A DNA stretch of 64,000 nt, from contig CAIJOA010000028.1 in assembly GCA_903822185.1 (NCBI GenBank), positions 186,001 through 250,000 on the forward strand, written 5' to 3'. The position numbers were made by a program, and so were the translations under genes. The notes under the pieces were generated by a model that saw only the letters and a program-made list of their open reading frames with translations, did not search any database and was not told the origin of the DNA. How positions within the stretch are numbered: position 1 is the first letter of the stretch; the number at the start of each line of letters is the position of its first letter. This DNA comes from an uncultured Rhodospirillales bacterium (lineage in GTDB: Bacteria > Pseudomonadota > Alphaproteobacteria > ATCC43930 > CGMCC-115725). This document shows positions 16,184 to 28,925 of this stretch, piece by piece.

Positions 16184-17917
16184 TTAATGCGCCGGACGCG
16201 GCACTTTCGCCCCACTGCCCCCGACGAGGAAATCGAGATCGCAGCCGAGATGTGCTTGTGTGACATGCTCGACATAGAGTTTCACCCAGCCGCGATCGGA
16301 CGGCGGCGGTGACGGCTTCCAGGCGGCGCGGCGGCGTGCAAGTTCCTCGTCGCTGATCTCGAGTTCGAGTTTCCGCTGCTCGACATCGAGGGTGATCATG
16401 TCGCCGTCCTGCACCAGTGCGAGTGCGCCGCCCACGGCGGATTCCGGCGAGATATGCAGCACAACAGCGCCATAAGCGGTGCCACTCATGCGCGCGTCGG
16501 AAATTCGCACCATGTCGGTGATGCCTTTTTGGAGGACCTTCTTCGGCAGCGGCAGATTGCCGAGTTCGGGGAAGCCGGGATAGCCCTTCGGCCCCGCCCC
16601 TTTCAGCACCATTACGCAGGTCTCGTCGATATCGAGCGCGGGGTCGTCGATGCGGGCTTTGAAGTCTTCGATGGTTTCGAACACCACAGCGCGGCCACGA
16701 TGCTTTAATAAAGAGGCCGTTGCCGCCGACGGCTTGATCACGGCGCCGTCGGGGCAGAGATTGCCGCGCAGCACGGCGATGCCGGCACGTTCTTTCAGCG
16801 GTTTCTCGGGCGAACGAATGACCTCTTCGTTCCAGTTCGGCGCTTCGGCGGTGTTCTCGCCGATGGTCATTCCGTTCACCGTCGGCGCATCGCGATGAAT
16901 CAAATCGCCCAGCGCCTTGATCACTGTCGCGAGCCCGCCGGCATAATAAAAGTCTTCCATCAGGAAGCGGCCATGCGGCATCAGATCGACCAGCAGCGGC
17001 ATCTCGTGACCCAGCTTGTCGAAATCGTCGAGCGTCAGCTTCACGCCGATCCGTCCGGCGATGGCGAGAAGATGCGGGATCGCATTGGTCGAACCGCCAA
17101 TGGCGGCATTGACCCGGATCGCATTCTCGAACGCTTCGCGCGTCAGAATTTTCGACATGCGCAGATCTTCATGCACCATCTCGACGATGCGGCGGCCCGC
17201 CATATGCGCCAATACGGAGCGGCGTGAATCGACCGCCGGGATCGCGGCGTTCTGCGGTAAGCCCATACCTAGCGCTTCGACCATGCTCGCCATCGTCGAG
17301 GCGGTTCCCATCGTCATGCAATGGCCGGCCGACCGCGAGAGACATGATTCCGCTTCCATGAAAGCGGACAGCGGCATCTTGCCGGCGCGCACGTCTTCGC
17401 TCATCGACCATACGGCCGTGCCCGATCCGATCGTTTTGCCCTGGAAATAGCCGTTGAGCATCGGCCCGCCGGAAACGACGATCGCCGGCAGATCACAACT
17501 CGCCGCGCCCATCATCAAGGCGGGCGTGGTCTTGTCGCAGCCAACCAGCAGTATCAACCCATCAAGCGGATTAGCGCGGATCGATTCTTCCACATCCATG
17601 CTGGCGAGATTGCGATAGAGCATCGTCGTCGGGCGCATCAACGTTTCGCCCAAACTCATCACCGGAAATTCCAGCGGAAACCCGCCCATCTCCCAGACGC
17701 CGCGTTTCACATGCTCGGCGAGCTGGCGAAAATGCGCATTGCACGGTGTCAGTTCCGACCAAGTGTTGCAAATACCGATGACGGGGCGGCCATCGAACAC
17801 GTGGCTCGGCAGTCCCTGATTGCGCATCCAGGCACGATGATTGAAACCGTCGCGATCCTGATTGCCGAACCAGGCGGCGCTGCGTAACGCTGGTTTCTTC
17901 TTGTCGTCGTCCGCCAT
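16184..17917 (-). CDS. IlvD/Edd-family sugar-acid dehydratase (L-arabinonate/D-xylonate dehydratase type)
   Basis: A 577-residue iron-sulfur dehydratase. Three cluster ligands stand at Cys59 (NTWSELTPCN), Cys127 (LVGCDKTTPA) and Cys200 (RSAGHCMTMG), the spacing known for structurally studied L-arabinonate and D-xylonate dehydratases. The SDARMSGTAYG segment near the C-terminus carries the catalytic serine. The opening AAWFGNQDRDGFNHRAWMRNQG is typical of the sugar-acid branch rather than of true IlvD. It would make a 2-keto-3-deoxy sugar acid. GGGGAGA precedes the ATG. No other pentose pathway gene is adjacent, so the exact substrate is open. Confidence 0.8.
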   Translation of the reverse strand: MADDDKKKPALRSAAWFGNQDRDGFNHRAWMRNQGLPSHVFDGRPVIGICNTWSELTPCNAHFRQLAEHVKRGVWEMGGFPLEFPVMSLGETLMRPTTMLYRNLASMDVEESIRANPLDGLILLVGCDKTTPALMMGAASCDLPAIVVSGGPMLNGYFQGKTIGSGTAVWSMSEDVRAGKMPLSAFMEAESCLSRSAGHCMTMGTASTMASMVEALGMGLPQNAAIPAVDSRRSVLAHMAGRRIVEMVHEDLRMSKILTREAFENAIRVNAAIGGSTNAIPHLLAIAGRIGVKLTLDDFDKLGHEMPLLVDLMPHGRFLMEDFYYAGGLATVIKALGDLIHRDAPTVNGMTIGENTAEAPNWNEEVIRSPEKPLKERAGIAVLRGNLCPDGAVIKPSAATASLLKHRGRAVVFETIEDFKARIDDPALDIDETCVMVLKGAGPKGYPGFPELGNLPLPKKVLQKGITDMVRISDARMSGTAYGAVVLHISPESAVGGALALVQDGDMITLDVEQRKLELEISDEELARRRAAWKPSPPPSDRGWVKLYVEHVTQAHLGCDLDFLVGGSGAKVPRPAH

Positions 17918-18093
17918 CGCGTATCTCCCCGTTTTTCGGATGATAGAGTGAATTAAAACATCAGGGAATTACCCGTCGCACGCAAGAAAATGCCCGTGTG
18001 CAAAAACAACGTAGTCGCAACGATGGGTTGCTTTCATCTCGCGTCATGGTCGGGCAATATGGACTGAGCATGGGCAATTGAGGCAGCGCGTTT

Positions 18094-19479
18094 ATGACAG
18101 ACCGATGTCGGCGCATCGCCATCATTGGCGCCGGATTTTCCGGCACGACACTCGCGATCCAGCTTTTGCGTCGCGTCACGACACCGACGGAAATTCTGCT
18201 CATCGATCGATCCGGCGTTTTTGGCCTCGGTCTCGCTTATTCGACGACAAATCGGGATCATCTTCTGAACGTTCATGCCGGCCGCATGAGCTTGTTTCCC
18301 GACGAGCCAGATCATTTCCTATCTTGGCTAAAGCTGACGAATCATCCTGCGGCCAACGACGCAGACCTGGCCCACGCCTTCCTGCCGCGCGCCGATTACG
18401 GAAAATATCTTCAGGACAGTCTCGCCGCCGCCGTCAAAGCCGCACCGTTGAATGTGCGGATCGAATTGATTACCGGCGAAGTCGCGACGCTTGATAGCGG
18501 GGAACATCACACCGCCATTGGATTGTCGGACGGACGCACCCTCATCGCCGATCAAGCGGTACTGTGCCTCGGCAATCCCATTCCTTATCTACCGGCGCGG
18601 TATGACGACACGGCATCGCTTGCGGGCCGGGTGGTTGACGACCCTTGGACGACGGACGCGTTACAGAGGATTAGGCCGGACGATCAAGTCGCCTTGATCG
18701 GCAGCGGACTGACGATGATCGACATCGTCATCGATCTTGCCGGACGAGGCCATCGCGGTACCCTGCACGCGGTATCTCGCCACGGCTTACTGCCCAACGC
18801 CCATGCCGCCTCACACGCCTACACGATCGACGCTTTCGACATTCCCGGCACAATACGCGGTCAGCTTCGTTGGATGAGGGCGCATGTCGCGAAAGCCGCC
18901 GGCGCTGGTATCGATTGGCGCGCCGTCATCGATGCGGTACGGCCGCACATTCAGTTATTCTGGCGCGCGCTATCGAAGTCGGAGCGAAAGCGCTTCTTGC
19001 GCCATTGCCGCGCCTATTGGGACGTTCATCGCCATCGCACCGCGCCGGCGGTTGCCGCACGCATCGACGCATTGCGAACAAGCGGGCAACTAACCGTCAC
19101 CGCTGGACGGATCGCAAAGATCGAATGTACGGCCGACAAAATCGCGCTTTCCATCGCGCCGCGTGGCGAGGCTTCCGAACGCACGCTTGATGTCGATTGG
19201 ATTCTCAACTGCACAGGACCGACCAGCCATTACGCCAAAGGCCCGGATCGTCTCGTGCGCGACCTTCTCGATAGCGGCACGATCCGATTAGACGGTTTGG
19301 GACTTGGTTTCGATATCGCGCCTGATGGAAAGGCGATTACGAAAGAGGGGCCGCCGTCATCACGGCTCTATGCGCTCGGCCCTCCGACGCGCGGCGTCTT
19401 GTGGGAGATCACTGCCGTTCCGGACATTCGTATCCAGTGCGCGGCACTGGCAGAGAACTTGGCGACCGACTTCGGTTAG
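18094..19479 (+). CDS. FAD/NAD(P)-binding protein (NAD_binding_9 family)
   Basis: A 461-residue flavoprotein of uncertain reaction. The N-terminal dinucleotide motif IAIIGAGFSGTTLAIQLL is followed by FGLGLAYSTTNRDHLLNVHAGRMSLFPDEPDHFLSWL, a signature of the HcaD/YdhS-like NAD_binding_9 family, and a second nucleotide motif ALIGSGLTMIDIVIDLAGRG near residue 207. Related proteins include putative hydroxyacylglutathione and siderophore-linked oxidoreductases, but most are uncharacterised. It stands alone, 176 bp from the divergent dehydratase, and converges on the AsmA gene with 3 bp between the stops. Confidence 0.75.
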   Translation: MTDRCRRIAIIGAGFSGTTLAIQLLRRVTTPTEILLIDRSGVFGLGLAYSTTNRDHLLNVHAGRMSLFPDEPDHFLSWLKLTNHPAANDADLAHAFLPRADYGKYLQDSLAAAVKAAPLNVRIELITGEVATLDSGEHHTAIGLSDGRTLIADQAVLCLGNPIPYLPARYDDTASLAGRVVDDPWTTDALQRIRPDDQVALIGSGLTMIDIVIDLAGRGHRGTLHAVSRHGLLPNAHAASHAYTIDAFDIPGTIRGQLRWMRAHVAKAAGAGIDWRAVIDAVRPHIQLFWRALSKSERKRFLRHCRAYWDVHRHRTAPAVAARIDALRTSGQLTVTAGRIAKIECTADKIALSIAPRGEASERTLDVDWILNCTGPTSHYAKGPDRLVRDLLDSGTIRLDGLGLGFDIAPDGKAITKEGPPSSRLYALGPPTRGVLWEITAVPDIRIQCAALAENLATDFG

Positions 19480-19482
19480 CAA

Positions 19483-21519
19483 TTAGCCGCGGCGCTTGGT
19501 CGGTTTCTGCTGCGTCGCCGGTACGGCGTGATCAGGAATATGCTGCTCGCCTTGGGTTGCAGCATACGCATTCTGCAACAGGTCGTGGCAGTTATTGTCT
19601 TCGCCGGTGCCAAGTTGGATCGTCGGTAACAACGCTGCCGGCGGAAAGATCACGCCCAACGCCGCCGCAACGCCAAGCCGCGCACCGACGGCAACGAGGT
19701 CCGGTTTAACGCTGGGGCTCTTCAGCGGTCCGGTCACATCGATCGGTGCATGCAACGCGCCGATGCTGGGATGTTTCGGTTCCTGGTTGATCTGATAATC
19801 GATCCATTCCTTGCGCAGATTGACCGTGCCGGTACCGACGATATTCGCCTGATCCGTGTCAAGCACCAGTGCCCGCGTATAGAGAACGCCGGTCTTCATT
19901 TGGAAATCGCTCAGTAGGCAGCGGATTTTTGCCTGCTCGGGAAGACCGATCGCCGACGCCAATGTGCTGCCGAAGTCGAGCCCAGCGAGATTGACGAGGA
20001 TGGCGCTCAACTCGCCATCGGCCATATAGAGTTTGAGATCGCCGTTACCGTCACCGAGAATCTTCGCCAGCGAATTGCCGCGGCCATCGATGATCGCCCG
20101 CCCACCGATATTGCCAAATCCGTGGAAAGTCTTGGTCGCCTGCATCACGCGGCCCAGATCGACATTTTGAAATTCGATATCGGCATCCGCTTTGATCGGA
20201 TTGACACGCCCGTCCAATTCGATCTTGGTTTTGATCTTGCCTTTACCGACCGTGAAATTGAGCGGATCAAGCGTGATGCGCCCATTATCGATACTGAGAT
20301 TGGTATCGAGATCATCGACCGGAACCCAGTCGCTGACGATATGCGCGCCTTTGTAATGGACACGAAAATCGGTCGAGCGAATTTTTGCCAGATCGATTTC
20401 GGTGTTCGGCAGTAGGGTTGATTCCTGCTCTTGCTTCTTATGTTCTTGTTTTTGTTTCTGGCCGAGATTGGCGCTGTCCGCTTTGCCGGGAGCCGCACCG
20501 ATGAAGCCACCCAAATCCGCCAACGCCACATTCTTCGATTTGATGTCGGCGGTGATTAGCGGCCGTTCATAACCGCGATCGACGTCGAGGAACCCTTCGA
20601 GATCGCTGTCGCCGACCTGCCCGACGAAATTGCTGAATTTGATGTGATGGTGATCGCCGCTGTATTCGAGATGGCCCCTAAGATTGTAGAGCGGCGTCGG
20701 CGCCAACGGGATGTGCAGAAGCGGATAGAGATCTGCGAGATCTTCACCCGATAGTTCGAGTTGCAGATCGGCGCCCGTCAGCTTCTGTGGGTCCTGCAAC
20801 GTTCCCTTGAGATGAATTTTGGTCTTACCCGCCGATGCCTGAAGATCGAGCGGATAAGGCTTCGCTGAATCGCCCAGCGACAATAGAGAGCCGCCGGTAA
20901 AACTCGCTGTCATCGCGACGCCGCCGTATGTGCCCGTGGCCGTGGCAACCAGTTTCGCTTCACTGCCGTCCGTCGGCGCCGTGGTATGAGTCTTGATCAC
21001 CACGTCGGCCTTCAGAGTCGGATCGATGATATGGAAGCTGCCGTCCTTGATGACGACGGAACCGATACGTGGCGGATGGGAATCTTCATTCGGGGCATTA
21101 TTGAAATCGAATGCCCAATTCGGCTTGCCGTCCGGACCCGGGCGTAGATCGCCTTGCGGATGATCGAGAGCAACTTCCTCGACAACCAGGTTGCGACCGA
21201 AGCTTGCAATTATCGCATGCAGATCGATTCGGGCTGTCAATTCATCGACCGTGCCGAGATGGCTGCCGTCCGGAAATCCAGGCGGATTGCCGACCACGAT
21301 TCCATCGGCGACCAATGTCGGTTCACGCGAGAAAAAATCGCGGACACTGAGATTCTGAATCGTCACAGGCCGGCCCAAACCGCTTGATGCAGTTCGCTCG
21401 GCAAAGGGGCGAAGCCAATTCCAATCAAAGAAAACAACGACAAGAACGAGACCAGCAACAACCACGCCGACTGCGGTCAGATAGGGATGGCGCGCAATAC
21501 CGGCAAAAGGCCGAGCCAT
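19483..21519 (-). CDS. AsmA-family envelope protein
   Basis: A 678-residue inner-membrane-anchored periplasmic protein. One N-terminal helix (LTAVGVVVAGLVLVVVFF, about residues 14-32) is followed by the AsmA signature WNWLRPFAERTASSGLGRPV, and the C-terminal half carries the AsmA_2-type region with LDGRVNPIKADADIEF and GRGNSLAKILGDGNGD. AsmA-like proteins are thought to help lipid traffic or outer-membrane assembly. The segment near residues 360-372 is a Lys/Glu/Gln-rich low-complexity linker. AGGAG precedes the ATG. Confidence 0.85.
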   Translation of the reverse strand: MARPFAGIARHPYLTAVGVVVAGLVLVVVFFDWNWLRPFAERTASSGLGRPVTIQNLSVRDFFSREPTLVADGIVVGNPPGFPDGSHLGTVDELTARIDLHAIIASFGRNLVVEEVALDHPQGDLRPGPDGKPNWAFDFNNAPNEDSHPPRIGSVVIKDGSFHIIDPTLKADVVIKTHTTAPTDGSEAKLVATATGTYGGVAMTASFTGGSLLSLGDSAKPYPLDLQASAGKTKIHLKGTLQDPQKLTGADLQLELSGEDLADLYPLLHIPLAPTPLYNLRGHLEYSGDHHHIKFSNFVGQVGDSDLEGFLDVDRGYERPLITADIKSKNVALADLGGFIGAAPGKADSANLGQKQKQEHKKQEQESTLLPNTEIDLAKIRSTDFRVHYKGAHIVSDWVPVDDLDTNLSIDNGRITLDPLNFTVGKGKIKTKIELDGRVNPIKADADIEFQNVDLGRVMQATKTFHGFGNIGGRAIIDGRGNSLAKILGDGNGDLKLYMADGELSAILVNLAGLDFGSTLASAIGLPEQAKIRCLLSDFQMKTGVLYTRALVLDTDQANIVGTGTVNLRKEWIDYQINQEPKHPSIGALHAPIDVTGPLKSPSVKPDLVAVGARLGVAAALGVIFPPAALLPTIQLGTGEDNNCHDLLQNAYAATQGEQHIPDHAVPATQQKPTKRRG

Positions 21520-21613
21520 ACTCTCACTCCTGGTGATGCGGACAGGGAAACCCTTGCTATAAAACGAGCGAAAGCCGAGGAGGTTGCCTTGGCATAAGAA
21601 TCAGGAGCACTGC

Positions 21614-22534
21614 ATGGTTGAGCGGGTGGCGTTTTTGGGAATGGGGCTGATGGGCGCCCCGATGGCGGAACGCCTTATCGCGGCCGGCGAATCTATGACC
21701 TTATGGAACCGGACAAGCAGCAAGGCCGAAGCGTTGGCGAAAGCGGGAACGCGCGTCGCGGCGACGCCCGCTGAGGCGGCTGCCGATGCCGACATCCTGA
21801 TTACGATGCTGGAGACAGGACCGATCGTCGATGCGGTGATGTTCGGCCCCGACGGCGCGGCAGCCGCGTTGAAGCCGGGCGCACTGGTGATCGATATGAG
21901 TTCCAGCCCCCCGCCCCAGGCGCGCGAACACGCCAAGCGTTTTGCCGAACGGAAGATCGGCTATCTCGATGCGCCGGTTTCGGGTGGTGTGGTCGGGGCC
22001 GCTGCTGGGACTTTGGCGATCATGGCCGGCGGCACCGCCACCGACTTCGCTCGTGCCAAGCCGATCTTCGACAAGCTGGGCCGCGCGACTCTGGTTGGTC
22101 CGGCCGGTAGCGGCCAACTCGCCAAATGCTGCAACCAAGCGATCGTCGCCATCACCATCGGCGCGGTTTCCGAGGCGTTGCTGTTGGCGGCAGCCAGTGG
22201 TGCCGATCCGGCGGCGGTGCGCGAGGCACTGATGGGCGGCTTTGCCGATAGCCGCATCCTGACCCTGCATGGCAAGCGCATGATCGAGCGCGATTTCATC
22301 CCCGGCGGCCGCGCCCGGGTTCAGTTGAAGGACCAGAACACCATCCTCGCCGCAGCTAAGGATGCCGATCTGCACCTGCCTCTGACGGAAGCGGTGACCG
22401 CGCTCTATCGCGACCTCGTCGATCACGGCGGCAGCGAGTTGGATCAGAATGCGGTGCTATTGGAACTGGAGCGCATGAACGCGCCGGCGCGACTAGGTGA
22501 CGCACCGGACAAAAAACCGCCTATCAATGGGTGA
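21614..22534 (+). CDS. NAD(P)-dependent beta-hydroxyacid dehydrogenase (3-hydroxyisobutyrate dehydrogenase family)
   Basis: A 306-residue beta-hydroxyacid dehydrogenase. The Rossmann motif VAFLGMGLMGAPMAERLI opens the protein, the substrate-binding DAPVSGGVVGAAAGTLAIMAGG segment is at about residue 117, and the catalytic lysine lies in GSGQLAKCCNQ. I choose the ATG at 21614 because CAGGAG precedes it and the fold starts at once; a frame to 21584 would add ten residues. The family includes 3-hydroxyisobutyrate dehydrogenase, tartronate semialdehyde reductase and succinic semialdehyde reductases; which applies here is unknown. Confidence 0.85.
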   Translation: MVERVAFLGMGLMGAPMAERLIAAGESMTLWNRTSSKAEALAKAGTRVAATPAEAAADADILITMLETGPIVDAVMFGPDGAAAALKPGALVIDMSSSPPPQAREHAKRFAERKIGYLDAPVSGGVVGAAAGTLAIMAGGTATDFARAKPIFDKLGRATLVGPAGSGQLAKCCNQAIVAITIGAVSEALLLAAASGADPAAVREALMGGFADSRILTLHGKRMIERDFIPGGRARVQLKDQNTILAAAKDADLHLPLTEAVTALYRDLVDHGGSELDQNAVLLELERMNAPARLGDAPDKKPPING

Positions 22535-22603
22535 TTAGGAACCGTCATCCATAATTCTGCCATCGCTGCCGCGTAACCTGGCGGAACGGTGATGGAGAAG
22601 AAC

Positions 22604-22795
22604 GTGACGCGGTATCGCTGTTATTTCTTGGCGGGAAACGGACGCCTCGTCGGCGCCGAAACGATCGAATGCGGCAATGACGAAACTGCCATTGCCGAAT
22701 CCTATCAACGCTTTGCCGGCCGAAGCACCGCCAGCGGCTTCGAGTTGTGGCAAGGCAACCGCCAAGTCACCGCTCAACAGACCCGCGCTTCCTAA
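22604..22795 (+). CDS. Small hypothetical protein
   Basis: A 63-residue protein beginning MTRYRCYFLAGNGRLVGAE, with a GNDETAIAESYQRF helix and a closing ELWQGNRQV strand. This short beta-alpha-beta pattern recurs, as I recall, in many small alphaproteobacterial proteins of unknown function. The GTG at 22604 is preceded by GGAGAAGAAC; an ATG at 22592 is an alternative with a weaker site. It lies between a beta-hydroxyacid and an alpha-hydroxyacid dehydrogenase gene and converges on the latter with 3 bp between stops. Confidence 0.6.
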   Translation: MTRYRCYFLAGNGRLVGAETIECGNDETAIAESYQRFAGRSTASGFELWQGNRQVTAQQTRAS

Positions 22796-22798
22796 TTT

Positions 22799-23737
22799 TT
22801 AGCCGACCGGCGTGATCAGCTTCTCGCCGGCAAAGTGCGCCTTGAGATTATCGATCATCAACTGCCCCATCTGGGCACGCGTCGCATGGGTCGCGCTGGC
22901 GATGTGCGGTAATAGCACGACATTATCGAGCGCCATCAAAGCCTCGGGTACGCGCGGTTCGTCTTCATAGACATCGAGCCCCGCCCCGCCCAATTTCCCT
23001 GACACCAACGCCGCAACCAGCGCCGTCTCGTCAACGACAGAGCCGCGAGCGATATTGATCAGCATGCCCTCCGGCCCCAACGCCGCGATAACCTTGGCAT
23101 CGACCAGATGCCGCGTCGCCGCACCACCCGGACAGGTCAGCATCAGGTAATCGCTGTCCCGCGCCAAGGCTTCGAGATCGTCGAAAAATTGATAGGCAAC
23201 GTCGTCCTGCCGCCGCCGCCCGAAATAGGCGATCTTCATGCCGAAACCCTCGGCCCGACGAGCAACCGCCTTGCCGATACGGCCGAGCCCGACGATGCCC
23301 ATCGTCGCCCCGCCGACCTTCGTCGCGAGGGGAAAGACACCCTTGAGCCAGCCGCCGGCGCGCACGAACCGGTCGGCAACGACCATGTTACGCGCCACCG
23401 CCAGAACCAGCCCCATGCCGAGATCGGCGACGCAGTCGGTCAGCACATCAGGGGCATTTGTCACAACAATGCCGCGCTGTTTTGCGGCTGCAAGATCAAT
23501 GTGATCGACCCCGACGCTCATTGTCGAAATGATCTCCAGTTTCGGCAAGGCATCCATCATCGCCGCGGAGATCGGATAGGACGTGAAACTGGCGAAGGCC
23601 CGCACCCGATCCTTCAACGGCGCGAGGAAAGCCATTGGCTCTTTCGCCTGCCAAAGCGGATGAACCTTAAACCCTGCTTCGAGCCCTTTGGTGACGGGGT
23701 CGTAAAGCTTAGGCGCGACGACGACTTCGATGCTCAT
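22799..23737 (-). CDS. D-isomer-specific 2-hydroxyacid dehydrogenase (glyoxylate/hydroxypyruvate reductase type)
   Basis: A 312-residue dehydrogenase of the D-2-hydroxyacid family, reducing 2-keto acids such as glyoxylate or hydroxypyruvate. The NAD(P)-binding motif GIVGLGRIGKAVARRAEG lies near residue 149, the catalytic arginine in NIARGSVVDE, the glutamate in YEDEPRVPEAL and the histidine in LLPHIASAT. GCGGGGGAAT precedes the ATG. The basic patch FGRRRQDD after the second Rossmann strand suggests NADP(H) preference. It is a single-gene unit. Confidence 0.85.
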   Translation of the reverse strand: MSIEVVVAPKLYDPVTKGLEAGFKVHPLWQAKEPMAFLAPLKDRVRAFASFTSYPISAAMMDALPKLEIISTMSVGVDHIDLAAAKQRGIVVTNAPDVLTDCVADLGMGLVLAVARNMVVADRFVRAGGWLKGVFPLATKVGGATMGIVGLGRIGKAVARRAEGFGMKIAYFGRRRQDDVAYQFFDDLEALARDSDYLMLTCPGGAATRHLVDAKVIAALGPEGMLINIARGSVVDETALVAALVSGKLGGAGLDVYEDEPRVPEALMALDNVVLLPHIASATHATRAQMGQLMIDNLKAHFAGEKLITPVG

Positions 23738-24040
23738 ATTCCCCCGCAGATGACAGCTTCAAGCATTTGAATCTTATGCATTATTAGCCAGTTCAGGTGC
23801 AACAACTTCGACGCACGCGCCGCAGCCCAATTGTACAAGCTCGCAAGCGCATCTCAATGACCAGACGATGGGAGCAGGCCAACCGCCCAGCCTCTCAATT
23901 TAGTCCTCATATTTGTTAAGACACTTAATGTTTTATTAGCCATGCCTCCCTAACGTGCGGAAGGTCGCAGAAAGTCGTTTGCGGGGAGCCGCTGTGTCGT
24001 TATCGAACAACCCCACGATCATGGTCATAGGCCGACGATA
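23738..24040. other. 303-bp intergenic region upstream of the multi-PAS kinase
   Basis: This divergent region lies between the hydroxyacid dehydrogenase and the sensor kinase. The only structured element I see is the short perfect inverted repeat TTAAG-ACA-CTTAA at 23916-23928 in an AT-rich stretch running to about 23940, which is likely to hold the kinase promoter. A six-codon frame (ATG at 24021, stop at 24039-24041) ends at the kinase's GTG start, but it has no convincing ribosome site. Confidence 0.4.
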
Positions 24041-27805
<3,765 letters not shown>

Positions 27806-27836
27806 CCCCGGGATTTTTGATAGAAAGATTCGAGTG

Positions 27837-28208
27837 ATGGCGACAATTCTGGTGATCGAAGACAACACGGCGGTACGCAACACCGTCTGCCGGATACTGC
27901 AATCCGGCGGTTATGACGTCACCATCGCCGAGGATGGCCGCAAGGGCATGGCCATGTTTCGCCGCCAACGGCCCGACCTCGTCATCACGGACATCATCAT
28001 GCCGGAACAAGAGGGTATCGAGACCATCCGGCAAATTCTTGGCGATCAGCCCGATGCGAAAATCATCGCCATCTCCGGCGGTGGCCGCATGGGCCATATC
28101 GATTTCCTCGATGCGGCGCGCAAGCTCGGCGCACGCGATATTTTGCCGAAACCCTTCGATCCCGACGACCTATTGAGCCGGGTGGAAAATTGCCTCGCGG
28201 CCGCCTGA
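27837..28208 (+). CDS. Single-domain response regulator (receiver only)
   Basis: A 123-residue CheY-like receiver domain with no output domain. The acidic pocket is in VIEDN, the phosphoacceptor is Asp52 in LVITDIIMPEQEG, the switch Ser is in IIAISGGGRMG and the lysine is in ILPKPFDPDDLL. I use the ATG at 27837, where the receiver fold begins; a longer frame overlaps the kinase. As the next gene after a kinase without its own receiver it is probably the kinase's target. It may act by protein-protein interaction or as a phosphorelay intermediate. Confidence 0.85.
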   Translation: MATILVIEDNTAVRNTVCRILQSGGYDVTIAEDGRKGMAMFRRQRPDLVITDIIMPEQEGIETIRQILGDQPDAKIIAISGGGRMGHIDFLDAARKLGARDILPKPFDPDDLLSRVENCLAAA

Positions 28209-28251
28209 ACAGCGGTTTTCGGTTCAGCCTGCACGGCAGCGGCGAGAGTGC

Positions 28252-28257
28252 TATAAT
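28252..28257 (+). promoter_or_regulatory. Candidate -10 element of the DsbA-family gene, leaderless arrangement
   Basis: A perfect TATAAT ends six bases before the ATG at 28264, so transcription would begin at or next to the start codon. No ribosome site precedes the ATG, which fits a leaderless mRNA. The -35 region (about CTGCAC at 28229) is weak. Confidence 0.45.
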
Positions 28258-28263
28258 GCCGCC

Positions 28264-28905
28264 ATGCGAATCGACATCATTTCCGACGTCGTCTGCCCCT
28301 GGTGCTTCATCGGCAAGCGCCGCCTCGAAAAGGCACTCTCCCTTCGGCCGGAAATCCAGCCCGAGATCACCTGGCGGCCTTTTCAACTGAATCCGGATAT
28401 GCCCGAAGGCGGCATGTCTCGGGCGGATTACATCGCCTCGAAATTCGGCGATAGCAGCCAGTCGCACCGTATTCACAAAACCATCGGAGACGCCGGCAAG
28501 TCTGTCGGCATCGATTTCGCCTTCGACCGTATCCAGCGCAGTCCCAACACCCGCAACGCGCATCGCCTCATACGCTGGGCAACTCGGCAGGGATTGAGCG
28601 GCAATGTCGTGGATCGGTTATTTCGCGGCTATTTCCTTGAAGGCCATGATATCGGCGACCTCGACACGCTTGCTCTTATTGCAGGTCAAGCCGGACTCGA
28701 TCGTGCCGAAGCAAAGAGCTTTCTCGCCGGCCCCGCCGAACGCGAGGAGATCATCGCGGAAGACCGTAACGCCCGCCGCCTCGGCGTCAGCGCGGTCCCC
28801 TGTTTTATCTTCGCCGGTCAATACGCGATTTCCGGTGCGCAGGAGCCGGAGTTTTTCTTCCCGGTCTTCGACCTGGCACAGAACGATGCCGCGGCGGGTA
28901 AGTAG
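28264..28905 (+). CDS. DsbA-family thiol oxidoreductase (FrnE/2-hydroxychromene-2-carboxylate isomerase-like)
   Basis: A 213-residue thioredoxin-fold protein of the FrnE branch. The active-site motif Cys11-Pro-Trp-Cys14 is at the end of the first strand (IISDVVCPWCFIGKRRL), and the helical insertion and GVSAVPCFIFAGQYAISGAQ segment with the cis-proline follow. No signal peptide is present, so it works in the cytoplasm, where relatives act as disulfide oxidoreductases or isomerases. The gene converges on mfd with 20 bp between stops. Its promoter overlaps the translation start region. Confidence 0.85.
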   Translation: MRIDIISDVVCPWCFIGKRRLEKALSLRPEIQPEITWRPFQLNPDMPEGGMSRADYIASKFGDSSQSHRIHKTIGDAGKSVGIDFAFDRIQRSPNTRNAHRLIRWATRQGLSGNVVDRLFRGYFLEGHDIGDLDTLALIAGQAGLDRAEAKSFLAGPAEREEIIAEDRNARRLGVSAVPCFIFAGQYAISGAQEPEFFFPVFDLAQNDAAAGK

Positions 28906-28925
28906 AACGGCTGCCCACCGATCGT

